Assembly: GCF_030247195.1 (NCBI RefSeq) | Contig: NC_080672.1 | Location: 15,066,001 to 15,130,000 of the forward strand | Length of the DNA stretch: 64,000 nt | Direction: 5' to 3' | Origin: Topomyia yanbarensis | Taxonomy: Eukaryota > Arthropoda > Insecta > Diptera > Culicidae | In this document: piece by piece, positions 12,301 to 22,665 of the stretch | Numbering within the stretch: position 1 is the stretch's first letter | Layout of the letters: each line of letters opens with the position of its first letter | The notes under the pieces: generated by a model | The model's input: the letters and a program-made list of their open reading frames with translations, nothing else | Told to the model about the DNA's origin: nothing | Database searches by the model: none | Translations under genes and position numbers: made by a program

Positions 12301-13344
12301 ACGATGGCTTCTGAAGAAAGCTTCGTTGACACTGAAGTAGCCTGACGCTTTATCCTATTGAGCTATCGCCGTAATATTATAGAACGTAGTTTTTTATATC
12401 ATGTTGATCTACAGGTTTTTGGACTCTTTGAAAATCCCTCGGAAATCCCCTGTTCGAAGATCGTGCAAGATGTTTTCATAAGGCGAACTTTTTTTTCTAT
12501 ATTTTCGTTGATATAAAAGTTCGCAAGCGATCTTTTCTTCTTCCGATATTTGCTTGAACCGAATAATGTTCCCAAACATCGGCACTCTTGAAGTTCACTG
12601 ACGATTTTTTCCGCAGCGATATTTTATATCAGTGAACTTTTTATTAGAAAATCGGCGATGAAAAGATTCTGTTGTGAATATTGATATTTTGATATTTTCC
12701 CAACACTACCTTTTTGATAAAACACCTCATTCAAGAAAATTATAATGAGGAATAATTTATCACACGAAAATCGCTTGTTTAAACTTGAGGAAACACCTTA
12801 CTTGTTACTTGAAAATACGAAAATTTCATAGAGATTGACAGAGATTCCGACAGATACTACCAGATACCTAATACTTTGTTTTGATGTTGATATTACGTGC
12901 AATGAAACCGTGCATTATAATTACGGTCTAAAATACTAACTGACGCAAAAATCTAGAATACGTATAATAAACATTGTTGCTGCTGACCCATTTATAACAT
13001 CCTTTTATGGATCACAAGATTCATTGTTCATTTAAAATAAGCGTGAACACTAGTGGCCTTTTTTCTTGACCTCGAAACTGAGCCAATTTATTTCGCTCAT
13101 TGACGCGCAGAATCCCGGTCCTAGCTCCCATGCTCTTGCAACATTCACTTTCGCCTGCTGTTTAAACGATTTCCACGCAAAATAATAGACAAATAAATGA
13201 ATAACGGGTGTACGCTCAATTGTGATGTTGTATGTAAATTAATTATCGTCACAAGCGTATACCTAATTTTACTGAATATGTCAAGCCTGTCGACGAAATC
13301 TAAGTTTTCGTTTTAAACTTGTAGGATTAAGTTATAATAAAACT
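9313..13344. other. Interior of the outer hAT-like element, no recognisable gene
   Basis: About 4 kb without a convincing coding frame. A roughly 70-bp segment at 9507-9575 recurs at 15374-15441. Near 10400-10680 the texture (CAGTTCAGTTGCAATAAACC, a likely polyadenylation signal) hints at an old LTR, but no partner or clear ends were found. At 12592-12641 AAGTTCACTGA pairs with TCAGTGAACTT as a short hairpin. Confidence 0.4.
9507..9575 (+). repeat. Dispersed repeat, copy 1
   Basis: GCAGGCATTGTAATTCTCTC followed by TCACTCACGCGAGAAGAGGC and TTATCCGATGTCCAAC matches 15374-15441 in direct orientation with few substitutions. It is not coding. It may be a fragment of an unrecognised family. Confidence 0.7.
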
Positions 13345-13900
13345 ATTAATACTTATAACACGAGTTTGCATATCAGGTGCCTCTGGTCATTATAAAACTC
13401 TCTATACGATGATACGTAAAAAGTTTTCCCAATTTGCTCCGAGGATCGAGTACTTTTAGTTTTGCAGGAAGTGTAACAATACTTTATAAACTCGTTCGCT
13501 TTACCAAGCAACTTGTATGAAATCTTCAGTAGAAAATCATATAAGCTTGAAATAAGCCACCACCATCCACACAACACAACGCAACAACCTGTGCAAATCA
13601 AATAAATCTCACCCGCGCTTGTAAGACGAAAACAAACCAAAGATCACACGCCAGTGAATACACCACGGCGACTCTGGGGCGCGCGCGCGGTGGTGACTTT
13701 ATCTGAGCGCGCCACATAGAATTTAAAGAGCAAGAGAGCACGGTTATCTCGCACCCAACTACCTCAACACTTGAAATCGGTCTATACAGCTCCGAAAGAA
13801 AGAGCGTTCTGCTTTTTTCTGTGGTGTGTGATCATTGTATCCTCTGTGTAGGCATCACACTTACGCGCCAGTGCATCACTAGGGTGAAATGCCATCACTG
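13345..13900 (-). repeat. Right inverted arm of the outer hAT-like element
   Basis: Reverse-complement partner of the arm at 5326-5907. The clearest match is 13500-13730, including ACACGCCAGTGAATACACCA and GCGCGCGCGGTGGTG. The outermost part (13730-13900) is more diverged. It ends in GCCATCACTG immediately before the duplicated CTACTCGC. Confidence 0.8.
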
Positions 13901-14047
13901 CTACTCGCCAGTTGTTTGAAACTCCAAAACCTCCGGACAAGGTACAACGTCCCACCATCAATTCGCGACGTACTGTTCCACAATACAGTAAGAGACGAAA
14001 TTGTTCTAAACTTCATAAATGATGCCTATCTCTTCGACACCATTTAA
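13901..14047 (+). pseudogene. Displaced C-terminal end of the second non-LTR element
   Basis: The frame starting in the duplicated target site reads LLASCLKLQNLRTRYNVPPS, then IRDVLFHNTVRDEIVLNFIN and DAYLFDTI before a stop at about 14046. This is the normal end of RNase H-bearing ORF2 proteins after the zinc finger (x-R-Y-x-V-x-x-x-I-x-D-x-L, then a final hydrophobic helix). It continues the relic at 4714-5325 across the hAT-like insertion. About 200 bp of C-rich sequence downstream is probably its 3' UTR. Confidence 0.7.
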
Positions 14048-14639
14048 ACCGAAGTGGGTCTCCACTCCAGCAATGATCCCGCACAACAACATACGGCATA
14101 AGAACCGAACAATCCCAACCACCGCACCGGAACTATCATCCAGCATACCCGGACTCAATCCTCCAACCGTGGGCCTTCTGCCACTCTCGGACCGGGTGGG
14201 TTCCCGAGGCCCCAAACCACCTCCATTACGAACCAGAAAATTTCTCATGTACCAAATATTGACATGTTATTTTAATCGTTTGAAATAATTTTTGTTTTAC
14301 GGACAAATCACCTAAAGCTCTAAATAAGCAACAAACAGATATTCAAAAGAAAATGAATTGAATTGGAGTTGATACAATTTTTGGCCACATACCTCCCCAT
14401 AGTGTACTAAACAGTGAATAGAGAAAAGTTATTAAGGAAGAATACGACATGAGAAGTGAACAGCAGGTAGAGAAAAAACCGACTAAATCCACTTATCAGT
14501 GAGATGAGACATTTCGTATATTTATCATTCATTCATTCATTAGTTTGCAGAGCTCATGCGAAGTATGCACCCAACTAGTGATAAGATGTACCCAGCTTCA
14601 AGCTGTGCACGAATAGCACCTCGAATAAACTGAATAAAT
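14048..14639. other. Probable retroelement 3' UTR and unassigned DNA
   Basis: To about 14245 the sequence is C-rich and continues the element end. Beyond that it is AT-rich with a short CATTCATTCATT run near 14527. No gene is supported. Confidence 0.35.
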
Positions 14640-15180
14640 TATAGAAAAATAATAAACCAAATGAAATTTAACAATTGTTAAAACAAAAAAATTGATAAAA
14701 AGCTATAAAATTCATAAAATGAGCGGAATGGTTAATATAAATCAAATTAATAGAATAAATATATCAAATTAGTTCAGCTCACTAAGTAAAAAATTAGACA
14801 ATACAAAAAAATGTAATTAATAGAATTGATTAAATCTTACCAATTAGATGAAATCAATAAAAGGAATGACTGTACAAAATGAATAAAACTAAGAATCTGA
14901 ATAAAATGTACAATATGGAAGGATTTACTAAAATAATACAACTAATAAAACTTATAAAATGAAAAGAATGAACAAAATGCATAAAACATAATGAAATGAA
15001 CAAAATGAATAATATGAGTAAAAAATAAAATAAAATATAAAAAATAAATAAAATATGAAATGATCAATTTGGATAAAATCCGTAAAATGAATAAATTAAA
15101 TAAAGTAAATAGATACGATAAAATTCATAAAAAGAATAAAATAAAAAGAACTAAATAAATTCAATGATTTAAATGAAAAA
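14640..15180. repeat. A-rich degenerate short-period array
   Basis: The block is built from AATAAAATGAATAAAATGA-like words with a loose 9-10-bp spacing, interrupted by substitutions. There are almost no G or C runs. It looks like a decayed tandem array similar in style to the 9-bp arrays at 22484-22665 and 51651-53398. Confidence 0.55.
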
Positions 15181-15373
15181 TTAAGCTACTTGAAAGCAGT
15201 TATAAAATTGCCGAGAGATGTTCCGCAATATCACAAAGTTGTCCTGCACTAAGTTGAATCTCTGGTTGACAAGATTTTTGGTGTTACCGTTGGAAACTTT
15301 TTGCTTCTTTTCAAATGTTTACGACCAGGAGCTGTTTACCTCGGTTTCGTTTGCAGAGGTTCCTCTTGCTGGC

Positions 15374-15441
15374 AGGCATTGTAATTCTCTCTCACTCACG
15401 CGAGAAGAAGCTTATCCGATGTCTAACTTTTCCGAGATAAG
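15374..15441 (+). repeat. Dispersed repeat, copy 2
   Basis: Direct copy of 9507-9575. The flanks differ, so the homology is limited to about 70 bp here. About 110 bp upstream, near 15248, a second short match to 180-210 occurs, suggesting that one composite element contributed both. Confidence 0.65.
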
Positions 15442-16681
15442 ATGAGTCGCAAAATTCTCCGTCTCCACAAATAGCGTGAGAAATAATTTTTCGGATAAAA
15501 TTTATTTTGATTTTTTTCCTCCTCATCGGAGAAGGTGATAATATTTTAATTTCGTGGAAATCAATAAAAGCGTCAAAATATACATTTAATTTCAAAGAAA
15601 GGCAGTAATGAAGTACGATAGACTTGTTTTTTTTCGTGTTTTGGGACAGTGACAGCAAAGCAGTGAGCGCAAAAAGGATACCGTGATAAGCTCATTCGCT
15701 CATTCTCCGGCAGTTTTAATTAACCGGAGAAATAACACATTGTATTTATCCTGAGAAGTTGTGTGAGTGCCAATAACTTTTCGTGTGAAAATGTAAGTTT
15801 TTGTTGTTGCAGTAGCAAATTATCTGGATACATTTATTCATATGAGCGATAAATACAATGCCTGCTTGCTGGTATATTTGGCGGCCTTTCAAGAGCAGAA
15901 TTCCAGTCTTTACAAGGAATTTCATCTGCCGATAGGTTTAAGGAGCAGTAAAAGATGTCCCCATATGGGGATTATTAATAGTAACACTCTTCCTGTGCCA
16001 AGCGAGTATAATGATTTGTCTTGTTGAGTGACGAAATAGTTTTAGTATTTCTGAAAAAGAGTGCTTAAAGAGTCGTGTAAAGCAACGCTTCAGATGCTTT
16101 GCAATTGGTCCGTGGGGAATGGGTATAAAGCATGTGAACTCCCCCACGATAGACACACTCTTTAGTGTTCCTAATGCAATAGTCATTTTTATGATTCTCT
16201 GCAAAATTGTCACACCAAATCTTATTGCCAAAAAGACTCATTTGCTTGTAATCAGTGCAATACAGCTTCATAACGCGGGGCACAAACAACCGATCAGGCA
16301 GACAATTCAATATTTATTGCCACCCTGTATTTTCAAACCAGACATACCTCAAACGATTGGCACCTACGCAAAATTTGAGCTCAATAAGAAAAATGTCATG
16401 AAGCATCGAGTAATATCTAAAAAATGCCTTTCTGGAACATGGAATTTTTTAAATTGAGACTTGAGTTTGGAAATGCAGATTTTATTTTTTTGTTTGCCAA
16501 ACGCCTAGAAAACCAGGAAGTGTCAAAATCTGGTGTCTGTTTGAGGAAAAAGAACTAATTTTTGAGTTTTTTTTTTGAAAATGACTTTAATTTGAAAATG
16601 CCAGTCAGTTTAAAAATTTAATGAACCAAAGATGCAACTTTTTTAAAATATTTTTTTACTAGAAGGTACAAGATTCGCCCT
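15442..16681. other. No recognisable gene
   Basis: Open frames at 15842-16027 and 16119-16457 (61 and 112 codons) have no recognised domain and no coding-like composition. TTCTCCGG and CCGGAGAA at about 15708-15735 form a short hairpin. Confidence 0.4.
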
Positions 16682-16704
16682 TTCATGCATTTTAAAGGCA
16701 TTTG

Positions 16705-18384
16705 CTTAGCTTAGCTTAGCTTAGTTGACCGCCCGTGAGTTTCCCGTGATTGATCAAAGCCTGTTGAAATTGCATATTGAACCAATTGTATGATACTTAG
16801 GAGTAGTTCATCATACTCAACGTGCAACCTACAGAGACTAAGATTATAGTATGATCAATAACGTAGATGGCCACGCCCATGCAGGTCAATTTTGGGATGG
16901 GAAGGAATGTTAGATCAACACTGATGACTATTATGACCGAGGAATTCTGTGCATCATCCACAAGTGTTACAGGATAGGATTGGTGTTAGTAAATAGGGAG
17001 ACGAATCAGGATATATCTTGGTAGATATTGTGATTTAGCTAAGTACCCACGCGCTTTGTCTTTTCATTTTAGATCAAAGTTTTCAGGTGTGCGACCTCCA
17101 GTAGAAATATGAATCCATTCAAATAGGCCTTTTTAAAAATTATTCTTCCGTGGGGCGTAATGAAAGGATAAAGCCGCGTGGAATATGATAGAGGTCTATT
17201 CATCGATAGACAATATGATCTTAGCAATATGTACGAAGTCGCTCGCGATCAATTTCCGAGAATTCGAAACGAACAATTTGAACTCCGAACAGCCGGCCAT
17301 CGGGAGTAATGCTTCTTATTAACACTTCAATGATCATTTTCAAAGTTTTCAGTACAAAGAAAGTCGTACAAATGTATAAAAGATATCCCAAATGACTGTG
17401 ACAAAATTCACAGCGAAATATTAATGACAAGTTGGCATCTCCACTCTCCCTTTCTGACACGTTCCCATAACTGGGTTAAATACCAATTGCAAACGACATG
17501 TTTATTATGTGTAACAAATATAATAAACACTACGACAGGGGATCCCTCGGTGATCCAAAAGAAGAATGGATGGGAGAACAGCAATACTAGCAAATACCGA
17601 CTACCATAAGAGCGGTGCAAATTCGAACGAGTGACGTAGAATACTGCGCTGGATGATTTTGAAAAAAGGACCAGGAGTGCGATTTTACGAAGTTTTAGCT
17701 TCTGATGGCCCTACACTTTCTGACAAAGTGAAGTTCTGGAATGTTGAGATTTTTATCACTGTTTAGGAAAGCAAAAGCATCATAAAGCTAGTGTCAGGCC
17801 TTCATGAGACCAAGAAGTCACTTTTGGAGGTATTCGTAAATGTAGATTTGTTGGTAGACGGTTCCAGATTTAATAAAAAAATATCTAATTTAACACATCT
17901 ACAAATCACTTGCAACATAAAAAAACTTTTTGTGCAATTCGACAGTTCCATCTTAGGCCAATTCAAAAAATTTCCTACATGAAAGTTTCCTTTTTTTAAA
18001 CGGTTTTTAAACCAAAGTTTAAACCTTGGCGTGGAAGTGCCGGTATATTAATATATTCTGTTACTTAGTGTAGAATTTGATTTCGTCCTTTACGGCTAAT
18101 ATACAACCGCCAGAAGAAACTTAAAACGTTGGTACACAATCGAGAATGGCGAATCAGAAAAGGTGACTGTATGTCAGTGATTCACTAAATGCAGAATGAA
18201 AAAAGGGTAATATGGAAAACCTTAAGGTCCGTCCAGGTTAAGTCTTCGGTACGGAGCAATACCTCGACCTAGGAACACCTAGCATGTTGTTAGTCGCCTG
18301 TTACGACATGGGAGCAGTTCCCAGAGGTTCTATTTTTGGCTGAAATAGTGCAAAAAGATTTCAGCCCGCCGGATACCACACGGC
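16705..18384 (-). mobile_element. Internally deleted LOA-like non-LTR retroelement
   Basis: The insertion is flanked by a perfect 23-bp target duplication (16682-16704 and 18385-18407). Read on the minus strand, the 5' end starts GCCGTGTGGTATCCGGC, the same start as the LOA-clade element at 41075. The 3' end is a short AAGCT tandem tail (16705-16724), as in other non-LTR elements that end in simple repeats. The body between has no RT, endonuclease or gag, so it is a deletion derivative moved in trans, or an old full element with an internal loss. Family assignment rests on the shared 5' end. Confidence 0.65.
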
Positions 18385-18617
18385 TTCATGCATTTTAAAG
18401 GCATTTGGCATCAACAATAAATTAAAAGCTGCCTTTTCAAATCACAGTCTCAACTCAAATCCAAGTTCTGTAAAGGTTATCCTAAAAAAAAGTTTTCAAT
18501 GTGTTAGTAGATCTCGACATTTCATGACATTCTAAGGCATTTGGCATTAATAAGTACGAATTAAATTTTTGAATATTCAAAGGGTCCAGTTTCGTTTTTG
18601 CACGGGGTCGGGGGTCG

Positions 18618-18959
18618 TGTGAGGAATATATTGGACAAACCAGGAGATCATTAGAAATTCGATTCAAAGAGCATATTGCGGAAATAGCAAAAGCTTCTAG
18701 AGAATCTGCTAAAGATTTACTATTCCACTTCAAATCCAAGGTAGCGGAACACGCTTTTTCAGAAAAACATAACTTAACTATAGAAGATATTAAAATTCAG
18801 CGTCAAGTCTCTAGTCCTTGGAAATTAGACGTAGCTGAAAGCCTGGAAATTTTCAAACATTCGTCTCCTTTCTTATTAAATCGAGACCAAGGTAACGGAT
18901 ATTCATGGCTCTTCGAAATTTTACCTACATGCAAAAAACGGTCAGCTTCATGCACCTAG
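18618..18959 (+). pseudogene. Penelope-like element GIY-YIG endonuclease fragment
   Basis: One open frame of 113 codons to a TAG stop. It begins CEEYIGQTRRSLEIRFKEH, the YIG half of the GIY-YIG nuclease core with the catalytic Arg region (RxxxxxRFxEH). It continues with a conserved C-terminal block reading WKLDVAESLEIFKHSSPFLL and NRDQGNGYSWLF. That order (YIGQT, ...EH, ...VAES, ...NRD, ...SWLF) is characteristic of Penelope elements. The GIY half and the whole RT domain are missing upstream, where sequence similarity is lost near 18610, so this is a 5'-truncated copy. The endonuclease would nick target DNA for reverse transcription. Confidence 0.85.
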
Positions 18960-19037
18960 GTACCCACCGACCACAGCCTACCCGCTTCTCTAGATAAAAC
19001 GACTTTACAATCCCGTAATTTCCTATAGACTGATACA

Positions 19038-19084
19038 AACACTGAAGAAGATTACAAGTAGTAATCGAAATACCGGTATCTGTT
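19038..19084 (+). ncRNA. Hammerhead ribozyme-like motif in Penelope 3' region
   Basis: Core pieces occur in the right order: AACA (19038-19041), CTGAAGA (19042-19048, fits CUGANGA), stem II GATTAC/GTAATC (19050-19055 and 19061-19066), GAAA (19067-19070), a tiny stem III TACCGGTA, then TC (19079-19080) and TGTT, which pairs with AACA as stem I. Penelope elements are known to carry minimal hammerheads of this kind. One extra A at 19049 between the core and stem II departs from the consensus, so activity is doubtful. Confidence 0.45.
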
Positions 19085-19099
19085 AAATAGTGAAGTGCA

Positions 19100-22000
19100 A
19101 GTGCATCTAACTATAAAAACATAGTGGAATTAAATGGAAGAAAATCTTTGAAACATTCAGTAAAACAGTATTCTTTATGTAACGAAGTCATTTTTAGTTA
19201 TTGAAATTTAGTGAGTAGGGAATAAACATATAAAATGTTTAATATATTCACCGTTCGTGAACGGATCTATGGACGGTCGGTTCTCACGGTAAAGAGGGAC
19301 AAGTCTGTCGTTACCAGGAGACATGTTGGTAGACCTGAGTGATTCGTAGTTATGCTGCCTAAGCTTGACACCTGCCAGCAGAAAACAGAAGATTAGCCCG
19401 TAAGATTTTAAGCCTGTTTTACGATTTGTATATTTCACATCCTTGCTCTCATTTGAGTACTATTGCTCTAAATCTTCATAAAAACTACCTACTCAGTAAT
19501 CTCTAGCTAATTGAATGTTGTTAAAATTTAAAAATATGGCTTGTTAGAAATGTATTTTTACAAACATCCTATTCCCATACATTTAGAAAGAATTATTACA
19601 TTTGACGTAAACGACGTTGCGACGTATTTTGCTATTTGATAATTGAATTTTACATGCGAAATAAAATAATGTGCCACTTTTGATGTAAAACTCGTCTAAA
19701 AAAGATAGGAAATTGTGAACTACACATATTTTAACATGTTCTTGAATGTAAACTTAAGTCATTTACGACACTCCTTTTATGTATATCTCGCAAGATGTAA
19801 ATATGTTTAAGTATCTATAAATTTCTTTTGTACGAGATGTAAAAATGGAATAATCCCAGGAGCTCCAGCTAATTTGAAAGTGCACTAATTCTGTAAACAG
19901 ATCCATCGAGAAAAAAGATCTCCATTCAAGCAGTATCAAATTTTAAATTATTTTTGCATTGTAAATATATAAAAGTCCCAATAAATAACTGTCTATTTAT
20001 GACCACTTCGTGTTAGTTATACGAAAATCCAAAATTCTGGTGGAAGTACCAACGCCGCCCTGGCACAAAGGGTCACCCCGCAAGGTAAAAATAGGAAACT
20101 GATTACAACCAGTTTTTAAAGATTTATGATTATACAGGAAATATTAGATATTAAATGGTAAAAAAATGAAGATTGAAAAATGAAGAGTAAGATGTGGAAC
20201 GAGAAATCCGAAGAGTCAAAAACGTATAGAGAAGTAGGAAACTTTAAGATTGAAGATGACTAGTGAAAAATTCACAGCGAAGAACAAAAAGTAACAGTAA
20301 CAGATTACCAATACCTCAAAAAATATTCCGAAACGGTGATCTCTAACCTTATAAAATTACAACGATCAATTGTTGATCTGAAAACTGAAGAAGAAAGATG
20401 CTTTCCGCTTCCGGGAACCGGAAGCACATTTCTTATCGCAGGATTGCAATGCTGCTGGTAGCTTTTATTTGTTTTCGCTTGCTTCGCTTTCGCCTTCGGT
20501 CACAAAGCAGAAAGCTTACATCAGCCAGCAACAAAATAAATCAAAGGGCTCTCTTCTGTGTTCTGTCTATCGCGCTTTGCTGCTGCTGTATAGAGGAAGA
20601 AATCGCAACAAAATCTTCACTTCACTTCAGCAACAAGAGATGTAATTTGCAGAAAAATGTTTCCGTCTCAAGTTGAGGGAAAATAAAAGATTTTCCGGCT
20701 TTTTGTTTGGCGCGGAGTGGTTGGTTTTTCGCTCCGGAAGTGGTTCCGAGGAGACAAGATTCCCTCATTATATAATAGTTTGCAGTCTAGACAAAAAGTT
20801 TGCCCCCCTCCCCTTTGCCTTCGAGTAATAATTAATGGGAATACAGATCAGCTATAAATTGTGCGATATCATTTCGGAATAGTCGGTTGATTATTATCGT
20901 TGCTGCACGTGAAAACATGAGTTTAATTATATTTCGATGAAGTAGTCAACGAATTTCGAAGATGATTGCTTTTGCCTCCGGCAATCGACGGAAAAGTTTT
21001 CCTAACTATGCAAAACTGTCGCTACGTGATTTTGATGCAGAACTGTGCAGCAGGAGCTGATTCCGTTTTTTTTACTGATGTTTTTTTTACCCCGAGTTGG
21101 TGCTCAAGCAGTAAAGCGGTCAAGCGTTGTGGTTCGAATGAAAAAGTTCAGCTCCACTTGAGACGACTCGAGACGACGTCGGTGTGGATGGGGTGGCTCT
21201 TCCGCTGGCTGACTGGTAATAAATCGAGTGCAATTATTTAAAACTTTTCGAAATCGATAACGGAGAAATTGCGCATCGTTCGAGATGGAATCGGGTCTGG
21301 CAGGATGGACGCTGGCCGCACGGAAAGAGTTCTCTGTGCATTCGTTTATGCTTGAAATGGAATCGATTCGGGTTGTGAACGGAATACGAAATTGAGCGAA
21401 ATGCTCGATTTGGTTTGCATTTTCTAACAAAATCAAACAGACGGTTGAGAGCTGGATGTTTTCAAGATGAAAGACGGAATGAAGGAAGGGCGAGAATCTG
21501 ACAATCACTTCCTCAAAATCCCACCAATTGTTACCGTAGAAGTTTGTAACACAAAACATTTCCAGAAAACAAATCTAAAGGGGGTCAACACTTTGTAAAT
21601 TTTCAATGAAATTTCAATCATGTCTTTTATTCCGGTTCTCAGCTTCAATAATTCCCCTTTCAGCGCGAATTTTACATATTAAGAAGGGAATGTTCAATCC
21701 CCGGCAGCTGTCCTATTCAAACAATCGAATTGAAAGTAATCCTTCATTCTTTCCTACTGATAACGAGCGTCTGTAAATCCTAGCCATGATGCCCCATGGA
21801 AATGCAAATGATCGGCCGGAAAACTTGAGATTAAATTCAATAATATAATCAGAATCGTTTTCTGCTCAACCCAAACTCTGTAATGGAATGGGTCCGATGG
21901 TACTGAAAGCAAAAAAAAACGAAGAAGAAGCCAGCCTTTTGTGTGATATGTCCTCTCACTCGTTCCGCACAGGCAATCTTCGGCAAATCAGTGGTCCAAT

Positions 22001-22483
22001 TTTAATAATTCAATTCATTAGCATATTCAAATAGAAAGTTTTTCCGCGAGAGCCGTCTGCTTGCTGACAGTGGCGCTGAAACGCGCACACTTGGTGGTTA
22101 TTAAATATATTCGAAAATGCCGGCAAGTTTCCGTCCGTCAGCGAGTGTCGTCCCAGTGGCGGCGGCACGGTGCAAAAGGATGATAGTGGATACCGAAGAG
22201 AGACCACTCTATTCTAAGTGAACCCCCATCCAGCCACGGCTGTGATGAAGAGTGTGTCCCGAAGTCAACGAGGTTTTCGGGTTCCCAGGATGGTGACTAC
22301 GCTGGCCCGGAAAATTTGATTAAAAATGATAATGAGTTAACTGCATTGTGGTTTGAGGGAGCAAATGTTTGTGCAAATATTTGGAAGCCTATTCCCTTGG
22401 AAAATTGCAGATACGTAGAATAAATTGAGCCATCAGATTTTTCTTCGGTGATTTGGATCCAATATTTAAAAAAAATGAAAGAA
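19100..22483. other. Mostly unique DNA, no gene recognised
   Basis: No transposon ends or protein domains were recognised. Open frames at 20398-20676 and 21104-21559 (minus, 151 codons) lack coding character and known motifs. Base composition is more balanced than in the flanking AT-rich repeats, so part of it may be regulatory or intronic host DNA, but nothing specific can be named. Confidence 0.4.
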
Positions 22484-22665
22484 CTACTAACACAATTGAC
22501 AAAATTGATAAAAATGACAAAAATAAAATTTACATAATTGACAGAATGACAAATTGACAGAAATGACAGAATTGACAAAATTGACAAAATTGAAAAAAAT
22601 GACAAAATTGACAGAATTGACAGAAATGACAGAATTGACAGAGTTGACGGCATTAACAGCATCTA
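22484..22665 (+). repeat. Degenerate 9-bp tandem array
   Basis: Units are mainly TTGACAAAA, TTGACAGAA and ATGACAGAA, each 9 bp, for roughly twenty copies. The frame through it reads MTELTKLTKLKKMTKLTELT, a repeat artefact. The array grades into unique DNA at both ends. Confidence 0.8.

Larger units (their letters stand above)
5326..13900. mobile_element. hAT-like DNA transposon with long inverted ends (outer element)
   Basis: The element is bounded by the 8-bp target duplication CTACTCGC (5318-5325 and 13901-13908). The termini are CAGTGATG at the left and CATCACTG at the right. An 8-bp duplication and a CAG-starting inverted repeat are hallmarks of the hAT superfamily. Long, diverged subterminal inverted repeats extend several hundred bases inward on both sides. 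It sits inside the zinc-finger coding end of a non-LTR element, whose frame is restored when the insertion is removed. A second hAT-like element at 5908-9304 is nested inside. No hAT transposase was recognised, so it is non-autonomous or fully decayed. Confidence 0.8.

Noticed and set aside
21104..21559. 151-codon minus-strand open frame
   Set aside because: No domain, no codon-use signal and no supporting splice or promoter context.
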